NCBI GenBank assembly: GCA_030832135.1
Contig: JAURJS010000027.1
Span: 1 to 6,902, forward strand
Direction: 5' to 3'
Origin: Candidatus Planktophila sp.
GTDB taxonomy: Bacteria > Actinomycetota > Actinomycetes > Nanopelagicales > Nanopelagicaceae
Length of the DNA stretch: 6,902 nt
A model generated the notes under the pieces. The model had not been told where the DNA came from. It did no database searches and saw nothing but the letters and a program-made list of their open reading frames with translations. Positions 1-6,902 of this stretch are shown piece after piece. How positions within the stretch are numbered: position 1 is the stretch's first letter; every line of letters starts with the position of its first letter. Both the position numbers and the translations under genes were made by a program.

Positions 1-141
1 CACCCAGGTCTTACTCGCATCTTGATGCCAGATGATTGGGATGGACATCCACAACGTAAGGATTATCCACTCGGCGGAATTGCAGTCGAATATAAGGGTG
101 CGACAACACCGGCTCCACAGAACCGGAGGTCATACAAGTGA
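1..141 (+). CDS. nuoC: NADH-quinone oxidoreductase subunit C, C-terminal fragment (5' end outside window)
   Basis: Only the last 46 codons are visible, in frame 1 from the first base to TGA at 139-141. The peptide begins [17 protein letters not shown] and continues RKDYPLGG, the conserved C-terminal signature of the 30-kDa subunit (NuoC/Nqo5), which helps connect the peripheral arm of complex I to the membrane arm next to NuoD. It ends in a short basic tail (NRRSYK), as I recall for actinobacterial NuoC. The gene ends separately from nuoD, so this is not an E. coli-type NuoCD fusion. The stop overlaps the GTG start of nuoD by four bases, indicating translational coupling. The open frame at base 1 means truncation by the window edge, not a broken gene. 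Confidence 0.95.
   Translation, partial: HPGLTRILMPDDWDGHPQRKDYPLGGIAVEYKGATTPAPQNRRSYK
125..137 (+). promoter_or_regulatory. Ribosome binding site setting the GTG start of nuoD
   Basis: GGAGG at 125-129 lies eight bases before GTG at 138, a near-ideal Shine-Dalgarno and spacing, inside the last codons of nuoC. It supports the GTG start: the first in-frame ATG is at codon 45, within the conserved [11 protein letters not shown] motif and far too late. Confidence 0.8.
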
Positions 142-1475
142 CAACTTTTGATCCATATGCAGCAACCCGTGAAACCACTGAAGGAACTGTCTATTCGGTA
201 ACCGGTGGCGACTGGGATTCATTGGTTTCAGAGATCGGTGAGGCAAAAGAAGAGCGCATCATTGTCAATATGGGTCCACAGCACCCATCTACACACGGTG
301 TATTACGCCTTGTTCTCGAGCTTGAAGGCGAGACAGTTACCGAGGTTCGCCCAGGTATCGGTTACCTCCACACAGGTATTGAGAAGAACATGGAATACCG
401 TTCTTGGACACAGGGCACAACATTTGCCACACGTATGGATTACCTCTCACCAATCTTTAACGAGACTGCTTACTGTCTTGCAATCGAGAAGTTGCTCGGA
501 ATCACAAACGATATTCCAGAGCGCGCTTCCATCATCCGCGTCTTGATGATGGAGCTCAACCGCATCTCATCACACATGGTTGCACTCGGCACCGGAGCTC
601 TCGAGCTCGGTGCGATGGGCCCAATGTTCTTTGCATTCCGCGAACGTGAGGCTGTTCTCGATACCTTCGAGGCAATCACAGGTCTACGTATGAATATGGC
701 TTATGTCCGTCCAGGTGGAGTCCAGCAAGATCTTCCAGAGGGAATGACAATTCGCCTCCGTGAACTTGTTAAAGAACTCCGTAAGAACTTTAAAGATAAC
801 GAGCGACTTCTCGTTGGCAATACGATTTGGATGAAGCGCACAGAGGGAATCGGTTATCTCGATCTCGCTGGTTGCACCACACTTGGAATTACAGGACCTG
901 TACTTCGTTCAACAGGACTTCCTTGGGATCTTCGTAAGATGCAGCCTTACTGTGGATATGAGAATTACGAATTCGATGTCATCACAGCAGATACATGTGA
1001 TGTCTACGGACGTTTCTTGATTCGCATGGCAGAGCTCGAGCAGTCACTTCGCATTATTGAACAAGCAATCGATAAGTTGGATGCAACTCATGGTCAGCCA
1101 GTAATGGTTGCCGATAAGAAGATTGCATGGCCAGCACAGCTTGCACTTGGCGCAGATGGACTTGGTAACTCACTCGATCACATCCGCGAAATCATGGGCT
1201 CATCTATGGAGTCTTTGATTCACCACTTTAAGTTGGTAACAGAGGGCTTCCGCGTTCCTGCGGGCCAGGCTTATGCAGCGGTGGAATCACCACGTGGTGA
1301 GCTTGCAGCGCATATCGTCTCTGATGGCGGAACAAAGCCATATCGCGTTCACTTCCGTGAACCATCATTTAACAATCTTCAATCTACATCTGCAATGAGC
1401 GAAGGTGGAATGGTTGCCGACATCATCGGCGCTGTTGCATCTATCGATCCTGTAATGGGAGGCGTTGACCGATAA
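138..1475 (+). CDS. nuoD: NADH-quinone oxidoreductase subunit D (49-kDa subunit, quinone site)
   Basis: NuoD (445 aa) is the 49-kDa subunit of complex I, related to the large subunit of [NiFe] hydrogenases. With NuoB it forms the quinone-reduction pocket on the cytoplasmic side of the membrane. The quinone-site loop GPQHPSTHG is at residues 46-54; His53 aligns with Thermus Nqo4 His38. The tyrosine of MDYLSP, Tyr102, aligns with Nqo4 Tyr87. Other family blocks are [14 protein letters not shown] (75-88), ELNRISSHM (139-147), the FAFRERE helix (166-171), [10 protein letters not shown] (191-200), ESPRGEL (383-389), and the terminal DPVMGGVDR (437-445). The hydrogenase Ni-binding cysteines are absent, as expected. 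About 40 residues precede the core, with VTGGDWD at 21-27, as in actinobacterial homologues. The start is GTG, overlapping the nuoC stop, and the gene ends in TAATG shared with nuoE. Complete, with no missing key residue. Confidence 0.98.
   Translation: MTTFDPYAATRETTEGTVYSVTGGDWDSLVSEIGEAKEERIIVNMGPQHPSTHGVLRLVLELEGETVTEVRPGIGYLHTGIEKNMEYRSWTQGTTFATRMDYLSPIFNETAYCLAIEKLLGITNDIPERASIIRVLMMELNRISSHMVALGTGALELGAMGPMFFAFREREAVLDTFEAITGLRMNMAYVRPGGVQQDLPEGMTIRLRELVKELRKNFKDNERLLVGNTIWMKRTEGIGYLDLAGCTTLGITGPVLRSTGLPWDLRKMQPYCGYENYEFDVITADTCDVYGRFLIRMAELEQSLRIIEQAIDKLDATHGQPVMVADKKIAWPAQLALGADGLGNSLDHIREIMGSSMESLIHHFKLVTEGFRVPAGQAYAAVESPRGELAAHIVSDGGTKPYRVHFREPSFNNLQSTSAMSEGGMVADIIGAVASIDPVMGGVDR
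1457..1474 (+). promoter_or_regulatory. Ribosome binding site of nuoE with long spacing
   Basis: GGGAGG at 1457-1462, inside the terminal codons of nuoD (DPVMGGV), is the only good Shine-Dalgarno before the nuoE ATG at 1475. The spacer is about 12 bases, longer than the usual 5-9. With the TAATG stop/start overlap, reinitiation by ribosomes finishing nuoD may matter more than independent initiation; that last step is inference. Confidence 0.5.
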
Positions 1476-2107
1476 TGACAACCGTTAACTCACAACTGAA
1501 TTCAGATGTTATGAACAGCATCGTTGCGCGCTATCCGCGCAAGCGCTCTGCAATCATGCCACTGCTGCACTATGTGCAATCAATCTTTGGCTACATCACA
1601 AATGAAGGAATCGAGACAATCTCTCAGGTTCTTGAGATTGAAACCGCAGAAGTCTCTGCCGTTGCAACTTTCTATACCCAGTACAAGTTCAAGCCAACTG
1701 GTGAATATCACATCGGTGTCTGCACAAACACATTGTGCGCAATCATGGGTGGAGATCAGATTCTTGAATCACTCAAAGAGCATCTCGGTCTTGAAAATGA
1801 TGGCGTAACAGATGATGGAAAAGTCTCGATCGAACATATTGAGTGCAACGCAGCTTGTGACTATGCGCCAGTTGTTATGGCCAACTGGGAGTTCTATGAC
1901 AACCAGACCGTTGCATCTGCAAAGGCGCTCGTTGATGGAGCTCGTGCCGGTAATCCACCTGCACCAACTCGCGGTCCAAACCGTCTTGTTACCTTCAAAG
2001 AGGCATCTGCAGTTCTTGCAGGTCTCGATGATGGACTTGCCCACGAAGGTGTTCAGGCAGGCGAACCAACTCTGCTCGGCCTCAAGCTTGCAAAGGAAGG
2101 AAAGTAA
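1475..2107 (+). CDS. nuoE: NADH-quinone oxidoreductase subunit E (24-kDa subunit, [2Fe-2S] N1a)
   Basis: NuoE (210 aa) is the thioredoxin-fold 24-kDa subunit of the NADH dehydrogenase module; it sits against NuoF and carries the [2Fe-2S] cluster N1a. The N-terminal helical domain (about 10-70) contains the family segment RSAIMPLLHYVQ (24-35) and VATFYTQYKF (63-72). The ligands are Cys83 and Cys88 (GVCTNTLC) and Cys124 and Cys128 (IECNAACDYAP), the expected C-x4-C and C-x3-C pattern. After the fold comes a Pro-rich linker (about 160-167) and a tail ending TLLGLKLAKEGK. That makes it longer than E. coli NuoE (166 aa) but, from memory, normal for actinobacteria. The ATG shares its A with the nuoD stop (TAATG), and nuoF starts directly after the TAA. 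The start is supported by homology through the first 20 residues being short and variable, so a nearby alternative start cannot be fully excluded. Confidence 0.97.
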   Translation: MTTVNSQLNSDVMNSIVARYPRKRSAIMPLLHYVQSIFGYITNEGIETISQVLEIETAEVSAVATFYTQYKFKPTGEYHIGVCTNTLCAIMGGDQILESLKEHLGLENDGVTDDGKVSIEHIECNAACDYAPVVMANWEFYDNQTVASAKALVDGARAGNPPAPTRGPNRLVTFKEASAVLAGLDDGLAHEGVQAGEPTLLGLKLAKEGK

Positions 2108-3406
2108 ATGTCTCTCCTGACTCCTGTTCTCTCAGCCCACTGGGATGAGAAAGATTCATTTACTATCGATGCATATAAGCGCAATGGTGGATATCAGGCA
2201 GCTGCAAAGGCGCTTGCTATGGATCCAGATGCAGTGATCCAACTGGTTAAAGATTCAGGACTTCGCGGTCGCGGTGGTGCAGGCTTTCCCACCGGAATGA
2301 AGTGGGGCTTTATCCCACAGGGTGATAACAAGGATCACTATCTCGTTGTGAACGCTGATGAGTCAGAGCCAGGAACATGTAAGGACATGCCACTATTGAT
2401 GGCAAACCCACATGTTCTCGTTGAAGGCGTGATCATCGCTGCATATGCAATTCGCGCAAAGCATGCCTTTATCTATATTCGCGGCGAGGTAACCCACGTT
2501 GCCCGTCGTCTCAACCAGGCGATTGCTGATGCATATAAGGCAGGTTACCTCGGTAAGAATGTATTTGGAACCGGTAACGATATTGATCTCGTTCTCCATA
2601 TTGGTGCAGGTGCCTATATCTGTGGCGAAGAGACTGCCCTCCTTGATTCACTTGAAGGATTTCGCGGACAACCTCGACTTCGTCCACCTTTCCCAGCAAT
2701 CGCTGGCCTCTACGCACGTCCAACTGTTGTGAACAATGTTGAGTCAATCTCAGCTGTTCCTGCAATCGTTGCCAATGGCGCAGAGTGGTACCAATCAATG
2801 GGAACAGAAAAATCTAAGGGTGCAACTCTTTACTCACTCTCAGGCCACGTTAATAACCCAGGTCAGTTTGAAGCACCTCTTGGAATTACCCTCCGTCAGA
2901 TTCTTGAACTAGCAGGCGGTATTCGTAACGGCCATAAGTTGAAGTTCTGGACCCCAGGTGGTTCATCAACACCACTCTTTACTGATGAGCACCTCGATGT
3001 TCCACTCGATTACGAAGGCGTTTCCGCAGCAGGTTCGATGCTCGGTACAAAGGCTCTTCAAATCTTTGATGAGACAACATGTGTTGTCCGTGCAGTTCTT
3101 CGTTGGACAGAGTTCTATAAGCATGAATCATGTGGAAAGTGCACACCATGCCGTGAAGGCACATGGTGGTTGGTACAGATCTTGCGTGATCTCGAAGAAG
3201 GAAAGGGTAGCGAGGCTGATCTTCAGAAGCTCCTCGATCTCTGCGACAACATTATGGGCCGTTCATTCTGTGCGCTCGGTGATGGAGCCACAAGCCCAAT
3301 CACATCTTCGATTAAGTATTTCCGTGACGAATACATCGCCCACGTAACAAGTGGTGGATGTCCATTCGATGCATCAAAGTCAACTCTTTTTGCGGAGGCT
3401 AAATAA
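2108..3406 (+). CDS. nuoF: NADH-quinone oxidoreductase subunit F (51-kDa subunit, NADH/FMN site, [4Fe-4S] N3)
   Basis: NuoF (432 aa) is the electron entry point: it binds NADH and FMN, takes the hydride, and passes electrons to [4Fe-4S] cluster N3 in the cytoplasmic arm. Visible in order: Gly-rich nucleotide/FMN motif GLRGRGGAGFPTGMKW (51-66); NADESEPGTCKDM (83-95, second flavin-site motif); GAGAYICGEETALLDSLEG (166-184); a beta-grasp SLBB-like segment (about 245-300, from SGHVNNPGQFE); and the C-terminal N3 domain with SCGKCTPCREG. The ligands are Cys342, Cys345, Cys348 and, in the FCALGDGA loop, Cys388. All are intact and the length is typical. The ATG follows the nuoE stop with no gap; a purine-rich AGGAAGG at 2094-2100 about seven bases upstream serves as Shine-Dalgarno. 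Related hydrogenase HoxF/HydB and formate dehydrogenase subunits share this fold, but the nuo order makes NuoF secure. Confidence 0.98.
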   Translation: MSLLTPVLSAHWDEKDSFTIDAYKRNGGYQAAAKALAMDPDAVIQLVKDSGLRGRGGAGFPTGMKWGFIPQGDNKDHYLVVNADESEPGTCKDMPLLMANPHVLVEGVIIAAYAIRAKHAFIYIRGEVTHVARRLNQAIADAYKAGYLGKNVFGTGNDIDLVLHIGAGAYICGEETALLDSLEGFRGQPRLRPPFPAIAGLYARPTVVNNVESISAVPAIVANGAEWYQSMGTEKSKGATLYSLSGHVNNPGQFEAPLGITLRQILELAGGIRNGHKLKFWTPGGSSTPLFTDEHLDVPLDYEGVSAAGSMLGTKALQIFDETTCVVRAVLRWTEFYKHESCGKCTPCREGTWWLVQILRDLEEGKGSEADLQKLLDLCDNIMGRSFCALGDGATSPITSSIKYFRDEYIAHVTSGGCPFDASKSTLFAEAK

Positions 3407-5782
3407 ATGACGACGCAAGCAACTTCACCAACAGAGGTAACTCCAGTTGAGATGATCACCGTTGTAATTGATGGCTTTGAGGTCACAGTTCCTAAAGGCA
3501 CATTGATTATTCGTGCCGCAGAAAAACTTGGTATTCAGATTCCACGTTTCTGCGATCATCCACTTCTTGATCCAGTCGGTGCTTGTCGCCAATGTCTTGT
3601 TGATGTTGAAATCAATGGTCGCGCATTTCCAAAGCCACAGGCCTCATGTACAATTCCAGTAGAGCCAAATATGATCGTAAAGACTCAGCTCACATCAACT
3701 GTTGCCGATAAGGCGCAGAAAGGCGTGATGGAGTTGCTTCTTGGTAACCACCCACTCGATTGCCCAGTCTGCGATAAGGGCGGCGAATGTCCTTTGCAGA
3801 ACCAGGCGATGAGCAATGGAAATGCAGAGTCACGTTTAACTGGTTACAAGCGCACCTTCGAGAAGCCAATCAACATCTCTTCTCAGGTTCTTCTGGATCG
3901 CGAACGTTGCGTTCTCTGTGCTCGCTGCACACGTTTTTCAAACCAGATTGCTTCAGATCCATTTATCACTCTCAACCACCGCGGTGCGCTGCAGCAGGTG
4001 GGTATCTATGAGAACGATCCATTTAACTCATACTTCTCTGGCAACACAGTTCAGATCTGCCCAGTGGGAGCGCTCACCGGTGCTTCATACCGTTTCCGCG
4101 CACGTCCATTCGACTTGGTCTCAACACCATCTGGCTGTGAGCACTGTGCATCTGGTTGCGATATGCGTACCGATGTTCGTCGCGGCAAGACACTGCGTCG
4201 CCTTGCAGGAGATGATGCAGCAGTTAATGAAGAGTGGAATTGCGATAAGGGCCGTTGGGCATTTAAGTACATCACCTCAACAGATCGCCTCACACAACCA
4301 ATGGTGCGAAATGCTGAAGGAATTCTTGTTGAAGCATCATGGCCAGAGGCGCTTGCTGCAGCTGCGGCAGGACTTAAGGGAAAGCGTGCAGCTGTTCTCA
4401 CAGGCGGTCGTGTAACTACAGAAGATGCATACGGTTATGCAAAGTTTGCCCGTATTGCTTTGAAGACAAACGATATTGATTTCCGCGCCCGCGTTTCAGG
4501 TGCTGAAGAAGGCGATTTCCTCGCAGCGAAGGTTGCTGGAAACTTCAACGTTCACTACAGCGATATCGATTCAGCAGATCAGATTCTCTTAGTTGCATTT
4601 GAGCCAGAGGAAGAATCACCAATCGTCTTCTTGCGTATCAATAAGAACTTTAAGAAGCGCGGCCTCAAGGTCACATCAGTGGCGACAAAGGGTTCAATTG
4701 CGATGGATAAGCTCAACGCTGAATTCATCAAGGTTGTTCCTGGCGCAGAGGCGGCAGCAGTTGCCGGCCTTTCACTCACCGCAAAGTCAGTAATTCTCGT
4801 GGGTGAGCGCGCCTCTGAATCAGCTGGTCTGATTTCAGCAGCTGTGGCACTTGCGGAAAAGAGCGGTGCAAAGCTTGCCTGGATTCCACGTCGCGCAGGC
4901 GAGCGTGGCGCACTTGAAGCAGGCGCATTCCCAACACTTCTTCCTGGCGGTCGTCCGGTTGCAGATTCAGCAGCGCGCGTCGATATCGCAGCTGCATGGG
5001 GCGTTGATTCACTTCCAGCAATACCAGGCCGCACCACACATCAGATTATTGAAGCCCTTGGCAACGATGAGCTCGATGCAGTCGTTGTCGGTGGCGTTGA
5101 TGCATACGATCTCTTGCACTCAAGTAAAGTCCTTAACTCGCTCAAGAAGTCCTTCGTTGTCTCACTTGAGATTGCTTCTTCATCAGTAACTCAAGTTGCA
5201 GATGTTGTTCTTCCAGTAGCAGCAGTGACAGAGAAGTCCGGCTCATTCCTTAACTGGGAAGGTCGCGCACGATCATTTGATGCAGCAGTTGCAGAATCCC
5301 AAAACCGCAGCGATGTTCGCATCTTGTCAGCACTTGCAGATGCGATGGGCGAATCCATCATGCTCGGAACAGTCTCTGCCACAGCGCGTGAGATTGCACA
5401 GCTTGGTAAGTGGGATGGCGCACGTGCTCCATTTACACCGGTTGCTCCAGGCACAGCTCCTGCAGCATCTGGCGATCAAGCAGTTCTCACCTCATGGCGT
5501 CGCCTGCTCGATATGGGAACAATGCAGCGCGGTGAAGATAATTTGGCCGGCACGCGTCGTCAGACAGTCGCCGTCATCTCTGAAAAGCGCGCAGCAGCTG
5601 CTGGCGTTGCAACAGGTGATCAGGTGCGTATCTCTAATGCGTACGGTTCAATCACATTGCCAGTTCTCGTTGAAGATATTCACGATGATGCGGTCTGGAT
5701 TCCACGTAATTCATTCGGTTCACAGGCACTCACCGCACTCGATGCGGTTCACGGCGAACTAGTAACGGTGGTGAAGGCATGA
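3407..5782 (+). CDS. nuoG: NADH-quinone oxidoreductase subunit G (75-kDa subunit, Fe-S clusters N1b, N4, N5 and N7)
   Basis: NuoG (791 aa) is the largest peripheral subunit and carries electrons from NuoF/NuoE towards NuoI. A ferredoxin-like N-terminal domain (about 15-95) holds [2Fe-2S] N1b: Cys49, Cys60, Cys63, Cys81. The next segment, [15 protein letters not shown] (114-128), has the N5 ligands His115, Cys119, Cys122, Cys128. N4 uses Cys168, Cys171, Cys174 (RCVLCARC) and Cys218 (QICPVGAL). A further set, Cys244, Cys247, Cys251 and Cys279, matches cluster N7 of E. coli and Thermus. From about 290 to 680 is a molybdopterin-oxidoreductase-like domain, here expected to have no cofactor. A Pro/Ala-rich linker (674-690) leads to a C-terminal beta-barrel like the molybdopterin-dinucleotide-binding domain (about 695-791). 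Length is close to Thermus Nqo3. It starts directly after nuoF, with GGAGG at 3394-3398 eight bases upstream, and overlaps nuoH by ATGA. NAD-dependent formate dehydrogenase alpha chains are related but do not occupy this slot. Confidence 0.97.
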   Translation: MTTQATSPTEVTPVEMITVVIDGFEVTVPKGTLIIRAAEKLGIQIPRFCDHPLLDPVGACRQCLVDVEINGRAFPKPQASCTIPVEPNMIVKTQLTSTVADKAQKGVMELLLGNHPLDCPVCDKGGECPLQNQAMSNGNAESRLTGYKRTFEKPINISSQVLLDRERCVLCARCTRFSNQIASDPFITLNHRGALQQVGIYENDPFNSYFSGNTVQICPVGALTGASYRFRARPFDLVSTPSGCEHCASGCDMRTDVRRGKTLRRLAGDDAAVNEEWNCDKGRWAFKYITSTDRLTQPMVRNAEGILVEASWPEALAAAAAGLKGKRAAVLTGGRVTTEDAYGYAKFARIALKTNDIDFRARVSGAEEGDFLAAKVAGNFNVHYSDIDSADQILLVAFEPEEESPIVFLRINKNFKKRGLKVTSVATKGSIAMDKLNAEFIKVVPGAEAAAVAGLSLTAKSVILVGERASESAGLISAAVALAEKSGAKLAWIPRRAGERGALEAGAFPTLLPGGRPVADSAARVDIAAAWGVDSLPAIPGRTTHQIIEALGNDELDAVVVGGVDAYDLLHSSKVLNSLKKSFVVSLEIASSSVTQVADVVLPVAAVTEKSGSFLNWEGRARSFDAAVAESQNRSDVRILSALADAMGESIMLGTVSATAREIAQLGKWDGARAPFTPVAPGTAPAASGDQAVLTSWRRLLDMGTMQRGEDNLAGTRRQTVAVISEKRAAAAGVATGDQVRISNAYGSITLPVLVEDIHDDAVWIPRNSFGSQALTALDAVHGELVTVVKA
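5767..5778 (+). promoter_or_regulatory. Weak ribosome binding site of nuoH
   Basis: The nuoH ATG at 5779 has only GGTGG (5767-5771, seven bases upstream, one mismatch to GGAGG) and a GAAGG that ends one base before the start and is too close to work. With the ATGA overlap, translation probably depends on coupling to nuoG. The start is supported by homology: the first transmembrane helix begins about 14 residues later, as in related NuoH. Confidence 0.4.
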
Positions 5783-6902
5783 CAACAGCAGAACTTCTAG
5801 GACAAGATCCAGGTTGGCTTGTCGCAGTAAAGGCAGTTCTTGTCTTTGCAATCTGCGTCGTATCAACGCTGATGGCTGTATGGACCGAACGTCGCGTCTT
5901 GGCAAAGATGCAGCAACGTACTGGTCCTAACCGTGTTGGCCCATTTGGTCTTCTGCAATCACTCTCTGATGGTGTGAAGCTCGCTCTTAAAGAGGACATC
6001 ATTCCGGCAGCTGCAGATAAGGTCGTCTTTATCGCAGCGCCAATCATCGCTGCAGCGATGTGCTTTATGTCCTTTGCTGTAATCCCAATGACTGGCGTTG
6101 TCACACTCTTTGGTCGTGAAACAGCGATGCAGTTGACCGATATCCCAGTCGGCGTTCTCTATATCTTGGCGGTTACATCAATCGGTGTTTACGGCGTTGT
6201 CCTTGCAGGTTGGTCATCAGGTTCTACATACCCACTACTTGGTGGTCTTCGTTCAAGTGCCCAGGTCATTTCATATGAAGTGGCGATGGGTCTCTCACTC
6301 GTTGCGGTCTTTATCTACGCCGGATCGATGTCTACTTCGGATATCGTCGCTTCACAGCACGATCACATCTGGAACGCAGTCGTCTTGTTCCCATCATTTG
6401 TTATCTATGTAATCTCAATGGTCGGCGAGACAAACCGCGCACCATTCGACTTGGCAGAAGCAGAAGGTGAGCTCGTTGGTGGTTTCCACACTGAGTACTC
6501 ATCACTGAAATTCGCGCTCTTCTTCCTCGCGGAATACGTCAACATCATCGCGGTTTCTGCTCTTGCAACAACGCTATTCCTCGGTGGTTACCACGCACTT
6601 CCTGGCCTTGGTTTTACTGAGGCTTGGCTAGGTGGCTGGTTTGGAATCATCTGGTTCTTCCTTAAGGTGAACCTCTTCTTCTTCCTCTTTATGTGGCTCC
6701 GTGCATCACTGCCACGTCTTCGCTATGACCAGTTTATGAAGTTTGGCTGGAAGGTACTTATCCCAGCTTCACTCGTTTGGATCATGGTCGTTGCAACCCT
6801 TCGCGTTATTCAGCAGAACGGCGCTTCACGTGCGGTGGCACTTGCCTTCGCACTGGGAGTTGTTCTGATTGTTATGGCAATTTCAACGCTCTTTGAGAAG
6901 TC
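5779..6902 (+). CDS. nuoH: NADH-quinone oxidoreductase subunit H (ND1 family, membrane arm), 3' end outside window
   Basis: NuoH is the ND1-type membrane subunit that joins the peripheral arm and forms the entry channel for quinone. 374 codons are visible with no stop before the window ends. I read eight core transmembrane helices: about 14-34, 81-104, 121-145, 158-183, 199-216, 243-269, 284-307 and 324-345. A further hydrophobic stretch follows at 350-371. Family motifs are [11 protein letters not shown] (35-45), [14 protein letters not shown] (48-61), ALKEDIIP (69-76), [21 protein letters not shown] (151-171) and [20 protein letters not shown] (216-235). The acidic residues lining the quinone channel are present: Glu167, Asp224, Glu227, Glu229 and Glu231. 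[13 protein letters not shown] (308-320) closes the core. Position 226 is Ala, where I recall Pro in most bacterial homologues. The part seen exceeds E. coli NuoH (325 aa) because of the extra C-terminal segment. Confidence 0.97.
   Translation, partial: MTTAELLGQDPGWLVAVKAVLVFAICVVSTLMAVWTERRVLAKMQQRTGPNRVGPFGLLQSLSDGVKLALKEDIIPAAADKVVFIAAPIIAAAMCFMSFAVIPMTGVVTLFGRETAMQLTDIPVGVLYILAVTSIGVYGVVLAGWSSGSTYPLLGGLRSSAQVISYEVAMGLSLVAVFIYAGSMSTSDIVASQHDHIWNAVVLFPSFVIYVISMVGETNRAPFDLAEAEGELVGGFHTEYSSLKFALFFLAEYVNIIAVSALATTLFLGGYHALPGLGFTEAWLGGWFGIIWFFLKVNLFFFLFMWLRASLPRLRYDQFMKFGWKVLIPASLVWIMVVATLRVIQQNGASRAVALAFALGVVLIVMAISTLFEK

Noticed and set aside
1..141. Possible broken nuoC or separate small gene at the left edge
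   Set aside because: The frame is open at base 1 and matches the exact C-terminus of NuoC, so it is cut by the window edge.
205..546. Overlapping + strand frame of 113 codons within nuoD, and similar frames inside nuoE, nuoF and nuoG
   Set aside because: Out-of-frame readings of conserved genes; the peptides have no recognisable domain and the host frames carry all expected family motifs.
592..610. Doubled GAGCTC palindrome (595-600 and 603-608), which could look like an operator or hairpin
   Set aside because: It encodes the conserved GALELGAM segment of NuoD, where paired Glu-Leu codons create the repeat; the arms are short, and it is far inside a gene with no U-tract after it.
4579..5037. 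Antisense open frame of 152 codons inside nuoG, with further antisense frames at 4051-4401 and 5730-6104
   Set aside because: These lie opposite strongly supported nuo coding sequence, have Ser/Arg/Ala-rich compositions typical of reverse-frame shadows, show no recognisable motif, and I saw no supporting ribosome binding site.
6672..6690. Polypyrimidine CTTCTTCTTCCTC tract
   Set aside because: Explained by a run of Leu and Phe codons (LFFFLF) in a NuoH transmembrane helix.
1..6902. Hidden accessory system (CRISPR, toxin-antitoxin, defence, mobile element, small RNA)
   Set aside because: Every base is within a nuo gene. I found no spaced direct repeats, inverted terminal repeats, tRNA-like folds or terminator hairpins, and all genes are conserved complex I subunits in canonical order.

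Overview
This window is the middle of a nuo operon, which encodes the proton-pumping NADH:quinone oxidoreductase (respiratory complex I). All genes lie on the + strand in canonical order: 3' end of nuoC, complete nuoD, nuoE, nuoF and nuoG, then a long 5' part of nuoH that runs off the window. The missing nuoA, nuoB and most of nuoC should lie upstream, and nuoI to nuoN downstream.

The proteins look actinobacterial. NuoD has the long N-terminal extension with the TEGxVxxVTGGDWD-type segment, NuoE has a C-terminal tail ending in a GLKLAK motif, and NuoC and NuoD are separate genes rather than the enterobacterial NuoCD fusion. The base composition is unlike a classic high-GC actinobacterium. It is close to half GC by eye, and A/T-ending codons dominate: nuoD uses CCA 14 times, CCT 5 times, and CCG/CCC never for proline. 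A streamlined, moderate-GC aquatic actinobacterium (for example the Nanopelagicales/acI group) is a reasonable inference, but the lineage is not proven from this window.

Layout: nuoC tail (1-141); nuoD (138-1475) overlapping it by GTGA; nuoE (1475-2107) overlapping by one base (TAATG); nuoF (2108-3406) and nuoG (3407-5782), each starting on the base after the preceding stop; nuoH (from 5779) overlapping nuoG by ATGA. There is no intergenic space, and I see no promoter, terminator, RNA gene, mobile element or repeat array.

How they work together: NuoF oxidises NADH at FMN. Electrons pass through the Fe-S clusters of NuoF, NuoE and NuoG, then via NuoI and NuoB (outside the window) to quinone, bound in a pocket at the NuoB-NuoD interface and entered through NuoH. 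NuoC and NuoD join the peripheral arm to the membrane arm. All cluster ligands and the quinone-site His/Tyr pair I looked for are present, so the complex looks functional. I found no undescribed system here; the findings are modest points about a conserved operon.
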